The translations under genes and the position numbers were made by a program. A stretch of 9,936 bases of DNA from JAWLBM01 sp041687675 (GTDB lineage: Bacteria > Pseudomonadota > Alphaproteobacteria > Rhizobiales > Pleomorphomonadaceae): assembly GCA_041687675.1 (NCBI GenBank), contig JAWLBM010000073.1:1-9936 (forward strand). Direction: 5' to 3'. Below the pieces are notes generated by a model, which was given only the letters and a program-made list of their open reading frames with translations, was not told the DNA's origin and did not search any database. How positions within the stretch are numbered: position 1 is the first letter of the stretch; each line of letters starts with the position of its first letter. Positions 1-5,283 of the stretch are shown here, piece by piece.

Positions 1-91
1 GGAACGGCGTCCCCGCACCCGCCGCCAGCGCCATCATCCCCGCCGTCCGCTTCAACAGCTTGCGACGCGTGTATTCTTCCTTGTCGAACAT
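1..91 (-). CDS. 5' end of an exported protein with a twin-arginine (Tat) signal, truncated by the window edge
   Basis: Reading leftwards from the ATG at 89-91, the frame stays open to base 1 and gives about 30 residues. They begin MFDKEEYTRRKLLKR and continue into a small hydrophobic stretch rich in Ala, Gly and Met. TRRKLLK is a good match to the Tat consensus (S/T-R-R-x-F/L-L-K), so the mature protein is probably exported folded to the periplasm. A purine-rich ribosome binding sequence (AAGGGG, then GGAG) lies just upstream. The gene is divergent from the LysR regulator, the classic position of a LysR target. ABC-transporter binding proteins in such loci often carry signals of this kind, so a solute-binding protein is my guess. 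A Tat-exported oxidoreductase is equally possible, because nothing of the mature domain is visible. Confidence 0.7.
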   Translation of the reverse strand, partial: MFDKEEYTRRKLLKRTAGMMALAAGAGTPF

Positions 92-112
92 GCTCCACCC
101 CTTCATTCCGGA

Positions 113-118
113 AGTATA
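113..118 (-). promoter_or_regulatory. Possible -10 element for the left-hand Tat-signal gene
   Basis: On the minus strand this reads TATACT, five of six matches to the sigma-70 -10 consensus. A TTGCTG lies 15 bases upstream as a weak, rather close -35. Transcription would begin roughly 15 bases before the start codon, leaving just enough room for the ribosome binding site. Both the -35 and its spacing are poor, so the assignment is tentative. Confidence 0.25.
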
Positions 119-175
119 TCCTTGACCAGTCTCCAGCAACTCACCTGCATCGCAGGCAAGCGCAAAATCTAATCC

Positions 176-196
176 CGGCGCAAAAATACTGCGCCG
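176..196. repeat. Perfect inverted repeat CGGCGC-N9-GCGCCG in the divergent region
   Basis: Two 6-base arms (176-181 and 191-196) are exact reverse complements around an AT-rich spacer, AAAAATACT. The site lies 85 to 105 bases upstream of the left-hand start codon and far from the LysR start. GC arms around an A-rich centre suit a dimeric DNA-binding protein, and the spacing is compatible with a LysR-type site. It could also fold as an RNA hairpin in a long leader. No partner copy was found elsewhere in the window. Confidence 0.45.
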
Positions 197-321
197 TCCC
201 TGATTACGCTCGCCGGAGACCGAAAAGCCCGTCTCTTTCTTGTTTTCCGATTGCCGATGTGCACACCCTCGGGTATCAACTGGGTCAACACCGGCGGGCG
301 AACGCTCGCCGCCCGGCAGCT

Positions 322-349
322 TTGTCAGGATGCGCCAGCGTAGGACAAT
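322..349 (+). promoter_or_regulatory. Putative promoter of the LysR/cupin/SnoaL/amidase run, overlapped by a dyad
   Basis: TTGTCA at 322-327 resembles a -35 box. GACAAT at 344-349, after a 16-base spacer, resembles a weak -10. Transcription would start near 356, about 40 bases before the ATG at 396. TTGTC (322-326) and GACAA (344-348) are also exact inverted repeats, so the same bases could be an operator covering the promoter, as expected for an autoregulated LysR gene. The alternative -10 TAAAAT at 352-357 has no good -35. Confidence 0.35.
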
Positions 350-395
350 CGTAAAATAGAATTTGCTGACCGCAGGTATCCGGAAAACAGATACG

Positions 396-1352
396 ATGTC
401 GGCCGGCGTGTCGGGAGGGAGCCCGGGGGGCGTGTCGGTATCGCTGAAGCAGATCCGCTACTTCATCGCCGCGGCGGAGTCGGGGCAGATCTCGCAGGCC
501 GCCGTCGAGCTCAACGTGTCGCAGTCGGCGGTCACGGCGGCGATCCAGCAGCTCGAGGGCGCGCTTGGGGTGCGCCTGTTCGACCGCAATCCCGGCGGCG
601 TCTCGCCCACCCTCGAGGGCAGCCGCTTCCTCCTCCACGCCCGCAACGTCATGGCCGCCGTCGAGGAGGCGATGCGGATCCCGCGCTCCTCCAACGCCGC
701 CGCCGCCGGGCCGGTCCGGGTGGGCGTCACCTACACCGTCGCCGGCTACTTCCTGCCGCGCCACCACGCCCGCTTCGCCCGCGCCTTCCCGGACGTCACG
801 CTGGACCTCTACGAGGCCTCGCGCAGCGTCATCGAGCAGGCGCTGATCGACGGCGCCCTCGACATCGCGGTGATGCTGGTCTCCAACCTCGAGGAGCGGG
901 AGAAGCTCCAGTCGGAGACGCTGATGCGCTCCCGCCGCCGGCTGTGGCTCCCGGCCGAGCATCCGCTGCTGCGGGCCGAGCGGGTGGATCTCGCCGACGT
1001 GGCCGGGCACCCCTACGTCATGCTCACCGTCGACGAGGCCAGCCAGACCGCCGGCCGCTACTGGTCCCGCACGGAGCACCGGCCGAACGTGGTCTTCCGC
1101 ACCTCGTCGGTCGAGGCGGTGCGGAGCATGGTGGCGGCGGGGATGGGCATCACCATCCTCTCCGACATGGTGTTCCGGCCCTGGTCGCTGGAGGGCCAGC
1201 GGATCGAGACGCGGGTGCTGGAGGCCGACATCCCGACCATGGACGTGGGCCTCGCCTGGCGCCGCGAGGCGCAGATGAGCCCGGCCACCCGCGCCTTCCA
1301 CGACTTCCTGAGCCTCGCCTATACAGGCGGCGGCCAGGCGATGACCGAATGA
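396..1352 (+). CDS. LysR-family transcriptional regulator
   Basis: A 318-residue cytoplasmic DNA-binding regulator, close to the usual LysR length of about 300. The N-terminal winged helix-turn-helix spans roughly residues 15-75 and shows the family pattern: LKQIRYFIAAAESG, then ISQAAVELNVSQSAVTAAI, then QLEGALGVRLFDRN. A linker follows, and the effector-binding domain of type-2 periplasmic-protein fold runs from about residue 106 to 308. The start is uncertain. ATG 396 gives a somewhat long N-terminus. GTG 432 would begin MSVSLKQIRYF, nearer the family norm, with a GGAGGG-type sequence about 12 bases upstream. TTG 363 lies close to the predicted transcription start and is unlikely. The gene is divergent from the Tat-signal gene and lies 23 bases before the cupin gene, so it probably controls one or both units. 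The inducer is unknown. Confidence 0.93.
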   Translation: MSAGVSGGSPGGVSVSLKQIRYFIAAAESGQISQAAVELNVSQSAVTAAIQQLEGALGVRLFDRNPGGVSPTLEGSRFLLHARNVMAAVEEAMRIPRSSNAAAAGPVRVGVTYTVAGYFLPRHHARFARAFPDVTLDLYEASRSVIEQALIDGALDIAVMLVSNLEEREKLQSETLMRSRRRLWLPAEHPLLRAERVDLADVAGHPYVMLTVDEASQTAGRYWSRTEHRPNVVFRTSSVEAVRSMVAAGMGITILSDMVFRPWSLEGQRIETRVLEADIPTMDVGLAWRREAQMSPATRAFHDFLSLAYTGGGQAMTE

Positions 1353-1375
1353 ATGCAAGGAGAGGGAGAGAGGCC

Positions 1376-1696
1376 ATGAGCAGCCGCCCGCAGGCCGTCG
1401 CGACGGTCAAGATCGACGAGCCCTATGTCAGGGTCACCCACTACCATTTCGCGCCGGGCGCCGAGACCGGCTGGCACCGCCACCCGACCGACTATGTGAT
1501 CGTGCCGCTGATGGACGGCGACCTGCTGCTCGAGGAGCCGGGCGGGACCTCCCGCGTCGCCCCGCTGCGCGCCCACGAGCCCTATGCCCGCCGCGAGGGC
1601 GTCGAGCACAACGTGGTCAACGGCAACGCCTTCGAGTTCGCCTTCCTCGAGATCGAGATCATCCGCGAGGGTGAGACGGGGCACGCGCACGGATGA
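1376..1696 (+). CDS. Small single-domain cupin protein
   Basis: A 106-residue soluble protein made almost wholly of one cupin beta-barrel. Motif 1 is recognisable around GAETGWHRHPTDYV (residues 28-41), with His34 and His36 as likely metal ligands. The usual Glu a few residues later is missing and the sequence has Asp39-Tyr40. Motif 2 is recognisable at GVEHNVVN (75-82), with His78 as the third ligand and Asn82 in the family position. The tail ends GHAHG and could add ligands. Small cupins include isomerases, dioxygenases, lyases and sensors, so the reaction cannot be named. ATG 1376 is preferred because AAGGAG and GGGAG precede it at 1357-1368. An ATG at 1349 overlapping the LysR stop is in frame but has no such site. 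The stop overlaps the next start (ATGA at 1693-1696), indicating translational coupling. Confidence 0.85.
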   Translation: MSSRPQAVATVKIDEPYVRVTHYHFAPGAETGWHRHPTDYVIVPLMDGDLLLEEPGGTSRVAPLRAHEPYARREGVEHNVVNGNAFEFAFLEIEIIREGETGHAHG

Positions 1697-2067
1697 GCAC
1701 CGACACCCTCTCCATGCTCCGGGCCTTCTCGGAGGCCTGGAACCGCCACGACCTAGAGGCCATCATGGCGATGAGCACCGACGACTGCGAGTTCTGGGCC
1801 GCGGCCGGGCCGGACGTCGTCGGCGGGCGCCATGTCGGACCGGAGGCCGTCGCCGCCGCCTACCGCGCCATCTTCGACCTCTATCCGGACGGGCGCTGGA
1901 CGAACGGACGGATCACGCTCATGGATGGCCGCGCCCTCTCGGAGTGGACCTTCGTCGGGACCACCACGGAGGGCCGCCGCGTCGAGGTGCTCGGCCTCGA
2001 CATACTCGAACTCGAGGGGGACCGCGTGCGCATCAAGAACTCCTTCCGCAAGCAGCGTTCGACATGA
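1693..2067 (+). CDS. SnoaL/NTF2-like small protein
   Basis: A 124-residue protein with the SnoaL-like polyketide-cyclase/NTF2 cone fold. The first helix carries the typical AWNRHDLEAIMAM pattern (residues 15-27), followed by the acidic DDCEFW strand. The rest alternates short helices and strands, including WTFVGTTTEGRRVEVLGLDILEL (85-107, written here in one-letter code as the core sheet). Members include cyclases, isomerases, dehydratases, hydrolases and ligand-binding proteins with no catalysis. It has no signal peptide or membrane segment and should be cytoplasmic. ATGA overlaps join it to the cupin gene upstream and the amidase gene downstream, so the three are almost certainly co-translated. 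This suggests a job on the same substrate, but which step is unknown. Confidence 0.85.
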   Translation: MSTDTLSMLRAFSEAWNRHDLEAIMAMSTDDCEFWAAAGPDVVGGRHVGPEAVAAAYRAIFDLYPDGRWTNGRITLMDGRALSEWTFVGTTTEGRRVEVLGLDILELEGDRVRIKNSFRKQRST

Positions 2068-3386
2068 CCCGGGCCGAGGACACCATCGCCGCCGCCCTGG
2101 AGCGGATCGAGGCCTGGAACGGCCGCCTCGGCGCCTTCGTCGAGGTCGTCCCGGACCGCGCGCTCGCCGCCGCCCGCCGGCTCGACGAGGCGGAGCGCCT
2201 CGGCGTGCCGCGCGGGCCGCTGTTCGGCGTGCCCGTCGCGGTCAAGGACGTGATCGACGTCGCCGGCCTGCCGACCCGCGGCGGATCGCTGACCCGGGAG
2301 GACGAGCCGCCGGCGGCCCGCAGCGCCCCGGTGGTGGAGCGGCTCGAGGCGGCGGGCGCGGTGGTGGTCGGCAAGACGGCCACCGTCGAATATGCCTTCG
2401 GCGGCTGGGGCACCAACGAGACCTGCGGCACGCCGGTGAACCCCTGGGACCTCGACCAGCACCGGGTTCCGGGCGGCTCCTCCAGCGGCTCCGGGGTCGC
2501 GGTCGCGGCGGGGCTCGTGCCGCTCGCGCTCGGCACCGACACCGGCGGATCGGTCCGCCTTCCGGCGAGCTTCTGCGGGATCGTCGGCCTCAAGACAACG
2601 GTCGGCCTCGTCGACCGGTCCGGGGTGATGACCCTGTCGAGCCTGCTCGACACGGTGGGCCCGCTGGCCGCCAGCGTCGCCGACGTGGCGCGCGCGCTCT
2701 CGGTCATGGCCGACCCCGGCCGCCTCGCGGGGGCCGACCTCGGCCGGCTCGCCTCGGGCGAGGTCCCGTCCCTCGAAGGCCGGCGGATCGGCGTCGCCGC
2801 CGACCTCGGGATCCGGCTGCACCCGGCGACGGCGCGCGGCTACGAGGCGGCGATCGCCGTGCTCGAGGATGCCGGCGCCCGGATCGTGCCGCTCGACCTC
2901 GGCCGGCCGCTCGCCGCCTTCACCGAGCGCTGCGGGCACTTCCTCGCAGTGGAGAGCTACATGAACTTCCAGCGCTTCGCCGACGAGGAACCGAACCGGC
3001 TCGGGCCGGCGGTGCGCCGGCGGATGATGGCCGGCGCGCGGCTCTCCGCGCCGGAGTTCCTCGCCACCATGAAGGACCGCGAGCGCGCCAAGCGGACGGT
3101 CGCGGAGGCCTTCGAGCGGGTGGACGCGATCCTCGCCCCCACCACCGCCGAGCCGGCGCCGCCGCTTGCCGCCCACGACGAGGACGAGAGCCCGGCGGTG
3201 TTCACGCGCTTTGCCAACTACCTCGACCTCGCCGCCGTCTCCATCCCGACGGCGCTCTCTGACGAGGGACTGCCGGTGTCGATGCAGCTGAACGTGCCGG
3301 GCTTCCACGAGCCGAGGGCGCTCGCCCTCGCCGCCGCCCTCGAGCATCTCGTCGGCGGGCCGATCCGCTGGCAGGCGCCCCGCTGA
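2064..3386 (+). CDS. Amidase-signature family amidohydrolase
   Basis: A 440-residue cytoplasmic enzyme of the amidase-signature superfamily (GatA, fatty acid amide hydrolase, AtzF and others), which hydrolyses amide bonds with a Ser-cisSer-Lys triad. All three residues are visible. Lys61 lies in VAVKDVIDV. Ser139 lies in the glycine/serine-rich GGSSSGSG (137-144). The nucleophile Ser163 lies in GTDTGGSVRLP. The 24-residue gap between the two serines matches the known geometry. FCGIVGLK follows at 170-177. Length is normal to slightly short, with no extra domain. It is unlikely to be the GatA of tRNA amidation, since no GatB or GatC gene is next to it and it sits in a catabolic cluster. A role in cleaving a linear amide or N-carbamoyl product made by HyuAB is inferred. 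ATG 2064 overlaps the preceding stop (ATGA). Confidence 0.93.
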   Translation: MTRAEDTIAAALERIEAWNGRLGAFVEVVPDRALAAARRLDEAERLGVPRGPLFGVPVAVKDVIDVAGLPTRGGSLTREDEPPAARSAPVVERLEAAGAVVVGKTATVEYAFGGWGTNETCGTPVNPWDLDQHRVPGGSSSGSGVAVAAGLVPLALGTDTGGSVRLPASFCGIVGLKTTVGLVDRSGVMTLSSLLDTVGPLAASVADVARALSVMADPGRLAGADLGRLASGEVPSLEGRRIGVAADLGIRLHPATARGYEAAIAVLEDAGARIVPLDLGRPLAAFTERCGHFLAVESYMNFQRFADEEPNRLGPAVRRRMMAGARLSAPEFLATMKDRERAKRTVAEAFERVDAILAPTTAEPAPPLAAHDEDESPAVFTRFANYLDLAAVSIPTALSDEGLPVSMQLNVPGFHEPRALALAAALEHLVGGPIRWQAPR

Positions 3387-3393
3387 GGCCGGC

Positions 3394-3417
3394 GGGCCGG
3401 GAAAACCTCCCCGGCCC
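3394..3417 (+). terminator. GC-rich stem-loop just after the amidase stop codon
   Basis: GGGCCGGG (3394-3401) and CCCGGCCC (3410-3417) form a perfect 8-bp stem with the 8-base loop AAAACCTC, starting 8 bases after the TGA. Its position fits a transcription end or a 3'-protecting hairpin for the plus-strand run. No T-tract follows, so it is not a textbook intrinsic terminator. Confidence 0.5.
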
Positions 3418-3440
3418 CTCGCCCTGCTCGGCCCCTCGCC
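3412..3440 (+). repeat. 12-nt direct repeat in the convergent gap
   Basis: CGGCCCCTCGCC occurs exactly at 3412-3423 and again at 3429-3440, a period of 17 bases. The first copy overlaps the right arm of the 3394-3417 stem-loop. It may be a small slippage duplication in GC-rich noncoding DNA. No function is evident. Confidence 0.6.
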
Positions 3441-3443
3441 TGG

Positions 3444-3469
3444 CCCGGCCGGCCCCGGGGCCGGCCGGG
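3444..3469. terminator. Perfect 26-bp palindrome between the converging operons
   Basis: CCCGGCCGGCCCC (3444-3456) is followed with no spacer by its exact reverse complement (3457-3469). The palindrome ends 9 bases before the hyuB stop at 3479, so it lies just downstream of the minus-strand run. As RNA from either strand it can form a very stable GC hairpin of about 11 bp with a small loop. A bidirectional terminator or mRNA 3'-end stabiliser is the simplest reading, although neither strand has a T-tract. A protein-binding site is the alternative. Confidence 0.5.
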
Positions 3470-3478
3470 TCCGCGATG

Positions 3479-5257
3479 TCAGCGGGCGGCGCGCATCTCC
3501 TCGCGCCGGACCGAGGTGGCGAGATCGTCGACCGCCCAGCCGTAGCCGTCGTCCACCGCCTTGAACTCCACGCCGTAGACGCTGCGGGCGTGGTCGATGG
3601 TGATGAAGTCGTCGAGCAGGTCGTCGAGCACCTTCGCCGGGTCGCGCTCCAGCGGGTCGCCGTATCCGCCGCCGCCGGGCGAGAAGTAGGACACCACGTC
3701 GCCCGGGCTGGTGCGCGCGCCGGAGAACTTCGCCGGCATGTTCTGCACCGAGGCGGGGTCGGCGGCATTGTGGATCGTCAGCCGCCCGACGGTGCCCTCG
3801 CCGCCGCCGAACACGCCCCAGGGCACGTCCTCGTGGCGGTCCGACTCGTGCGTCATGTAGCCGGGCGTCAGGTAGCGCTGCGACTTCACCACGCCGCAGC
3901 CGCCGCGCCACCTGCCCGCCCCGGGCATCACGTCGTCGCGGATCTCGTAGCGGTCGCAGACCAGCGGCAGGTGCATGCCGAGGTCCTCGAGCGGGTTGTT
4001 GCGGGTGTTGCGCATCAATTCCTCGACCGTGTCCGGCCCGTCGGAGCCCGGCCGGCCGCCCATCGCCGCCTCGTTGACCTCGAGGAACACCCAGTAGTCG
4101 CCGCTCGGCCGGACGCCCGAGTAGGCGGCGAAGGAGAGCGTCGCGGCATTGCCGGCGGTGACCTTGTCCGGGATCACCGGCGAAAGCGCCTTGATGATCA
4201 GGTCCACCACGCGCTGGATCTGGCAGAAGCGAGCCTCCGCCGCCACCGGCGGCTCGGGGTTGAAGATCGACCCCTTGGGCGCGGTCACCTTCACCGGCCG
4301 GAACGAGCCCTCGTTCTGCGGGATGTGCTCGTGGTTGGTGTAGGTGTCGAGCAGCAGGGCGCGGAAGGCGAAGTAGCAGGCGACCTTGGTGGAGCCCTCG
4401 AAGGGCACGTTGAAGGCCGTCGGCACCTGCGGCGAGGAGCCGGTGAGGTCCACCTCGACGCCGTCGCCCTCCACCCGGACGGTCACCTTGATCGGCAGCG
4501 TCTTGCCGCGGGTGCGGCCGTCGTCGTCGAGGAAGCCCTCGGCGACATACTCGCCGTCCGGGATCTTGGCGATCTCCCGCCGCAGCATCGCCTCGGAATA
4601 GTCCATCAGCTGGTCGCAGGCGGCGAGCACCATGCCGCGGCCATAGGTGGCGAGCAGCTCCTGGAAGCGGCGCACGCCGAGTTCGGCCGAGGCGATCTGC
4701 GCCTCGAGGTCGCCCATCACCAGCCCCGGCACGCGGGTGTTGTCGCGGATGAACTTCCAGAGGAACTCGTTCCGCCGGCCCTCCTCGTAGAGCTTCAGGC
4801 CGTTGAGCAGCATGCCCTCGGCGTACATGTCGGGCACGTCGATGATGAGGCCCGGCGTCGCCGCGCCGATGTCCACGTGGTGGGCGGTGTTGGCCGCGAA
4901 GCCGACGAGTTCGCCCTCGAAGAACACCGGCATCACGATGGCGATGTCCGGCGAGTGGCTGGCGCCGAAGTAGGGATGGTTGTGGATCACGCAGTCGCCC
5001 GGCTTCCAGGCGTCGAGCGGCACGGTCTTCTCGATGCCCCTGAGGTAGCCGGGCAGCGAGCCGATGTGCATCGGCGTGGAGTCGGATTCGCAGAGCGTGT
5101 TGTAGCGGGTGTCGAACAGCCCCGCGCCGAGGTCCTGGCTCTCGCGGATGATCGACGAGTAGCTCATCCGGTAGAGCACGTTGCCCATCTGCTCGGCGAT
5201 CGAGTGGAGCGCGCCGGAGATGACCTGCAGGGTGATCGGGTCGACGGTGGTGGTCAT
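3479..5257 (-). CDS. hyuB: Hydantoinase B / oxoprolinase family protein (HyuB-type subunit)
   Basis: A 592-residue cytoplasmic protein of full length for the HyuB family. With HyuA it forms ATP-dependent enzymes such as N-methylhydantoinase, 5-oxoprolinase, caprolactamase, or the related acetone and acetophenone carboxylases. It opens with VDPITLQVISGALHSIAEQM. Conserved blocks follow: IRESQDLGAGLFD (37-49), HNHPYFGASHSPDI (92-105) with His and Asp residues likely at the metal/active site, and AHHVDIGAATPG (125-136). Near the C-terminus are the Gly-rich WRGGCGVVKS (450-459), FGGGEGTVGR (483-492) and SPGGGGYGDPLERDP (526-540). ATG 5257 is chosen because AGGAG lies 9 bases upstream. An in-frame ATG at 5284 overlaps the hyuA stop but would add nine residues with no family counterpart. 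It lies 26 bases after hyuA. The substrate is not determinable. Confidence 0.93.
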   Translation of the reverse strand: MTTTVDPITLQVISGALHSIAEQMGNVLYRMSYSSIIRESQDLGAGLFDTRYNTLCESDSTPMHIGSLPGYLRGIEKTVPLDAWKPGDCVIHNHPYFGASHSPDIAIVMPVFFEGELVGFAANTAHHVDIGAATPGLIIDVPDMYAEGMLLNGLKLYEEGRRNEFLWKFIRDNTRVPGLVMGDLEAQIASAELGVRRFQELLATYGRGMVLAACDQLMDYSEAMLRREIAKIPDGEYVAEGFLDDDGRTRGKTLPIKVTVRVEGDGVEVDLTGSSPQVPTAFNVPFEGSTKVACYFAFRALLLDTYTNHEHIPQNEGSFRPVKVTAPKGSIFNPEPPVAAEARFCQIQRVVDLIIKALSPVIPDKVTAGNAATLSFAAYSGVRPSGDYWVFLEVNEAAMGGRPGSDGPDTVEELMRNTRNNPLEDLGMHLPLVCDRYEIRDDVMPGAGRWRGGCGVVKSQRYLTPGYMTHESDRHEDVPWGVFGGGEGTVGRLTIHNAADPASVQNMPAKFSGARTSPGDVVSYFSPGGGGYGDPLERDPAKVLDDLLDDFITIDHARSVYGVEFKAVDDGYGWAVDDLATSVRREEMRAAR

Positions 5258-5266
5258 GGATGTGGT

Positions 5267-5271
5267 CTCCT
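5267..5271 (-). promoter_or_regulatory. Ribosome binding site deciding the hyuB start
   Basis: On the minus strand AGGAG stands 9 bases before the ATG at 5255-5257, inside the 26-base gap after hyuA. It favours this start over the ATG at 5282-5284, which overlaps the hyuA stop. Confidence 0.6.
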
Positions 5272-5283
5272 GCCGACGGGTCA

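Larger units (their letters stand above)
92..395. promoter_or_regulatory. Divergent intergenic control region between the Tat-signal gene and the LysR regulator
   Basis: These 304 bases hold no convincing gene and are visibly richer in A and T than the coding DNA around them. They separate two divergent transcription units. Several short inverted repeats can be read: TTCCGGAA at 106-113; CCTGC-N3-GCAGG at 144-156; CGGCGC-N9-GCGCCG at 176-196; GAGAC-N10-GTCTC at 216-235, followed by a T-rich stretch; TGTGCACA at 258-265; an imperfect GC-rich hairpin at 291-315; and TTGTC-N17-GACAA at 322-348. TCAAC occurs twice, at 276-280 and 285-289. LysR-type proteins usually bind dyads with a T-N11-A core upstream of divergent targets, so some of these are likely operators. 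Sequence alone does not show which. Confidence 0.6.

Noticed and set aside
363..398. TTG start at 363 for the LysR gene
   Set aside because: It lies only a few bases after the predicted transcription start, has no ribosome binding sequence and adds residues with no family counterpart.
285..1358. 357-codon open frame antisense to the LysR gene
   Set aside because: The translation is Arg/His/Gly-rich with no family pattern, as expected from the opposite strand of a GC-rich gene. The plus-strand LysR protein is convincing end to end.
1349..1378. ATG at 1349 overlapping the LysR stop as the cupin start
   Set aside because: The nine extra residues are Arg-rich and unlike a cupin start, and the strong purine-rich binding site lies downstream of this ATG, before 1376.
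3394..3469. CRISPR-like or tandem-repeat array in the convergent gap
   Set aside because: There are only two copies of a 12-base repeat with a 5-base interval, too few and too short for an array.
1881..3911. 676-codon minus-strand open frame across the amidase and the hyuB end
   Set aside because: It spans two genuine genes and the convergent gap, has shadow-type composition and shows no domain.
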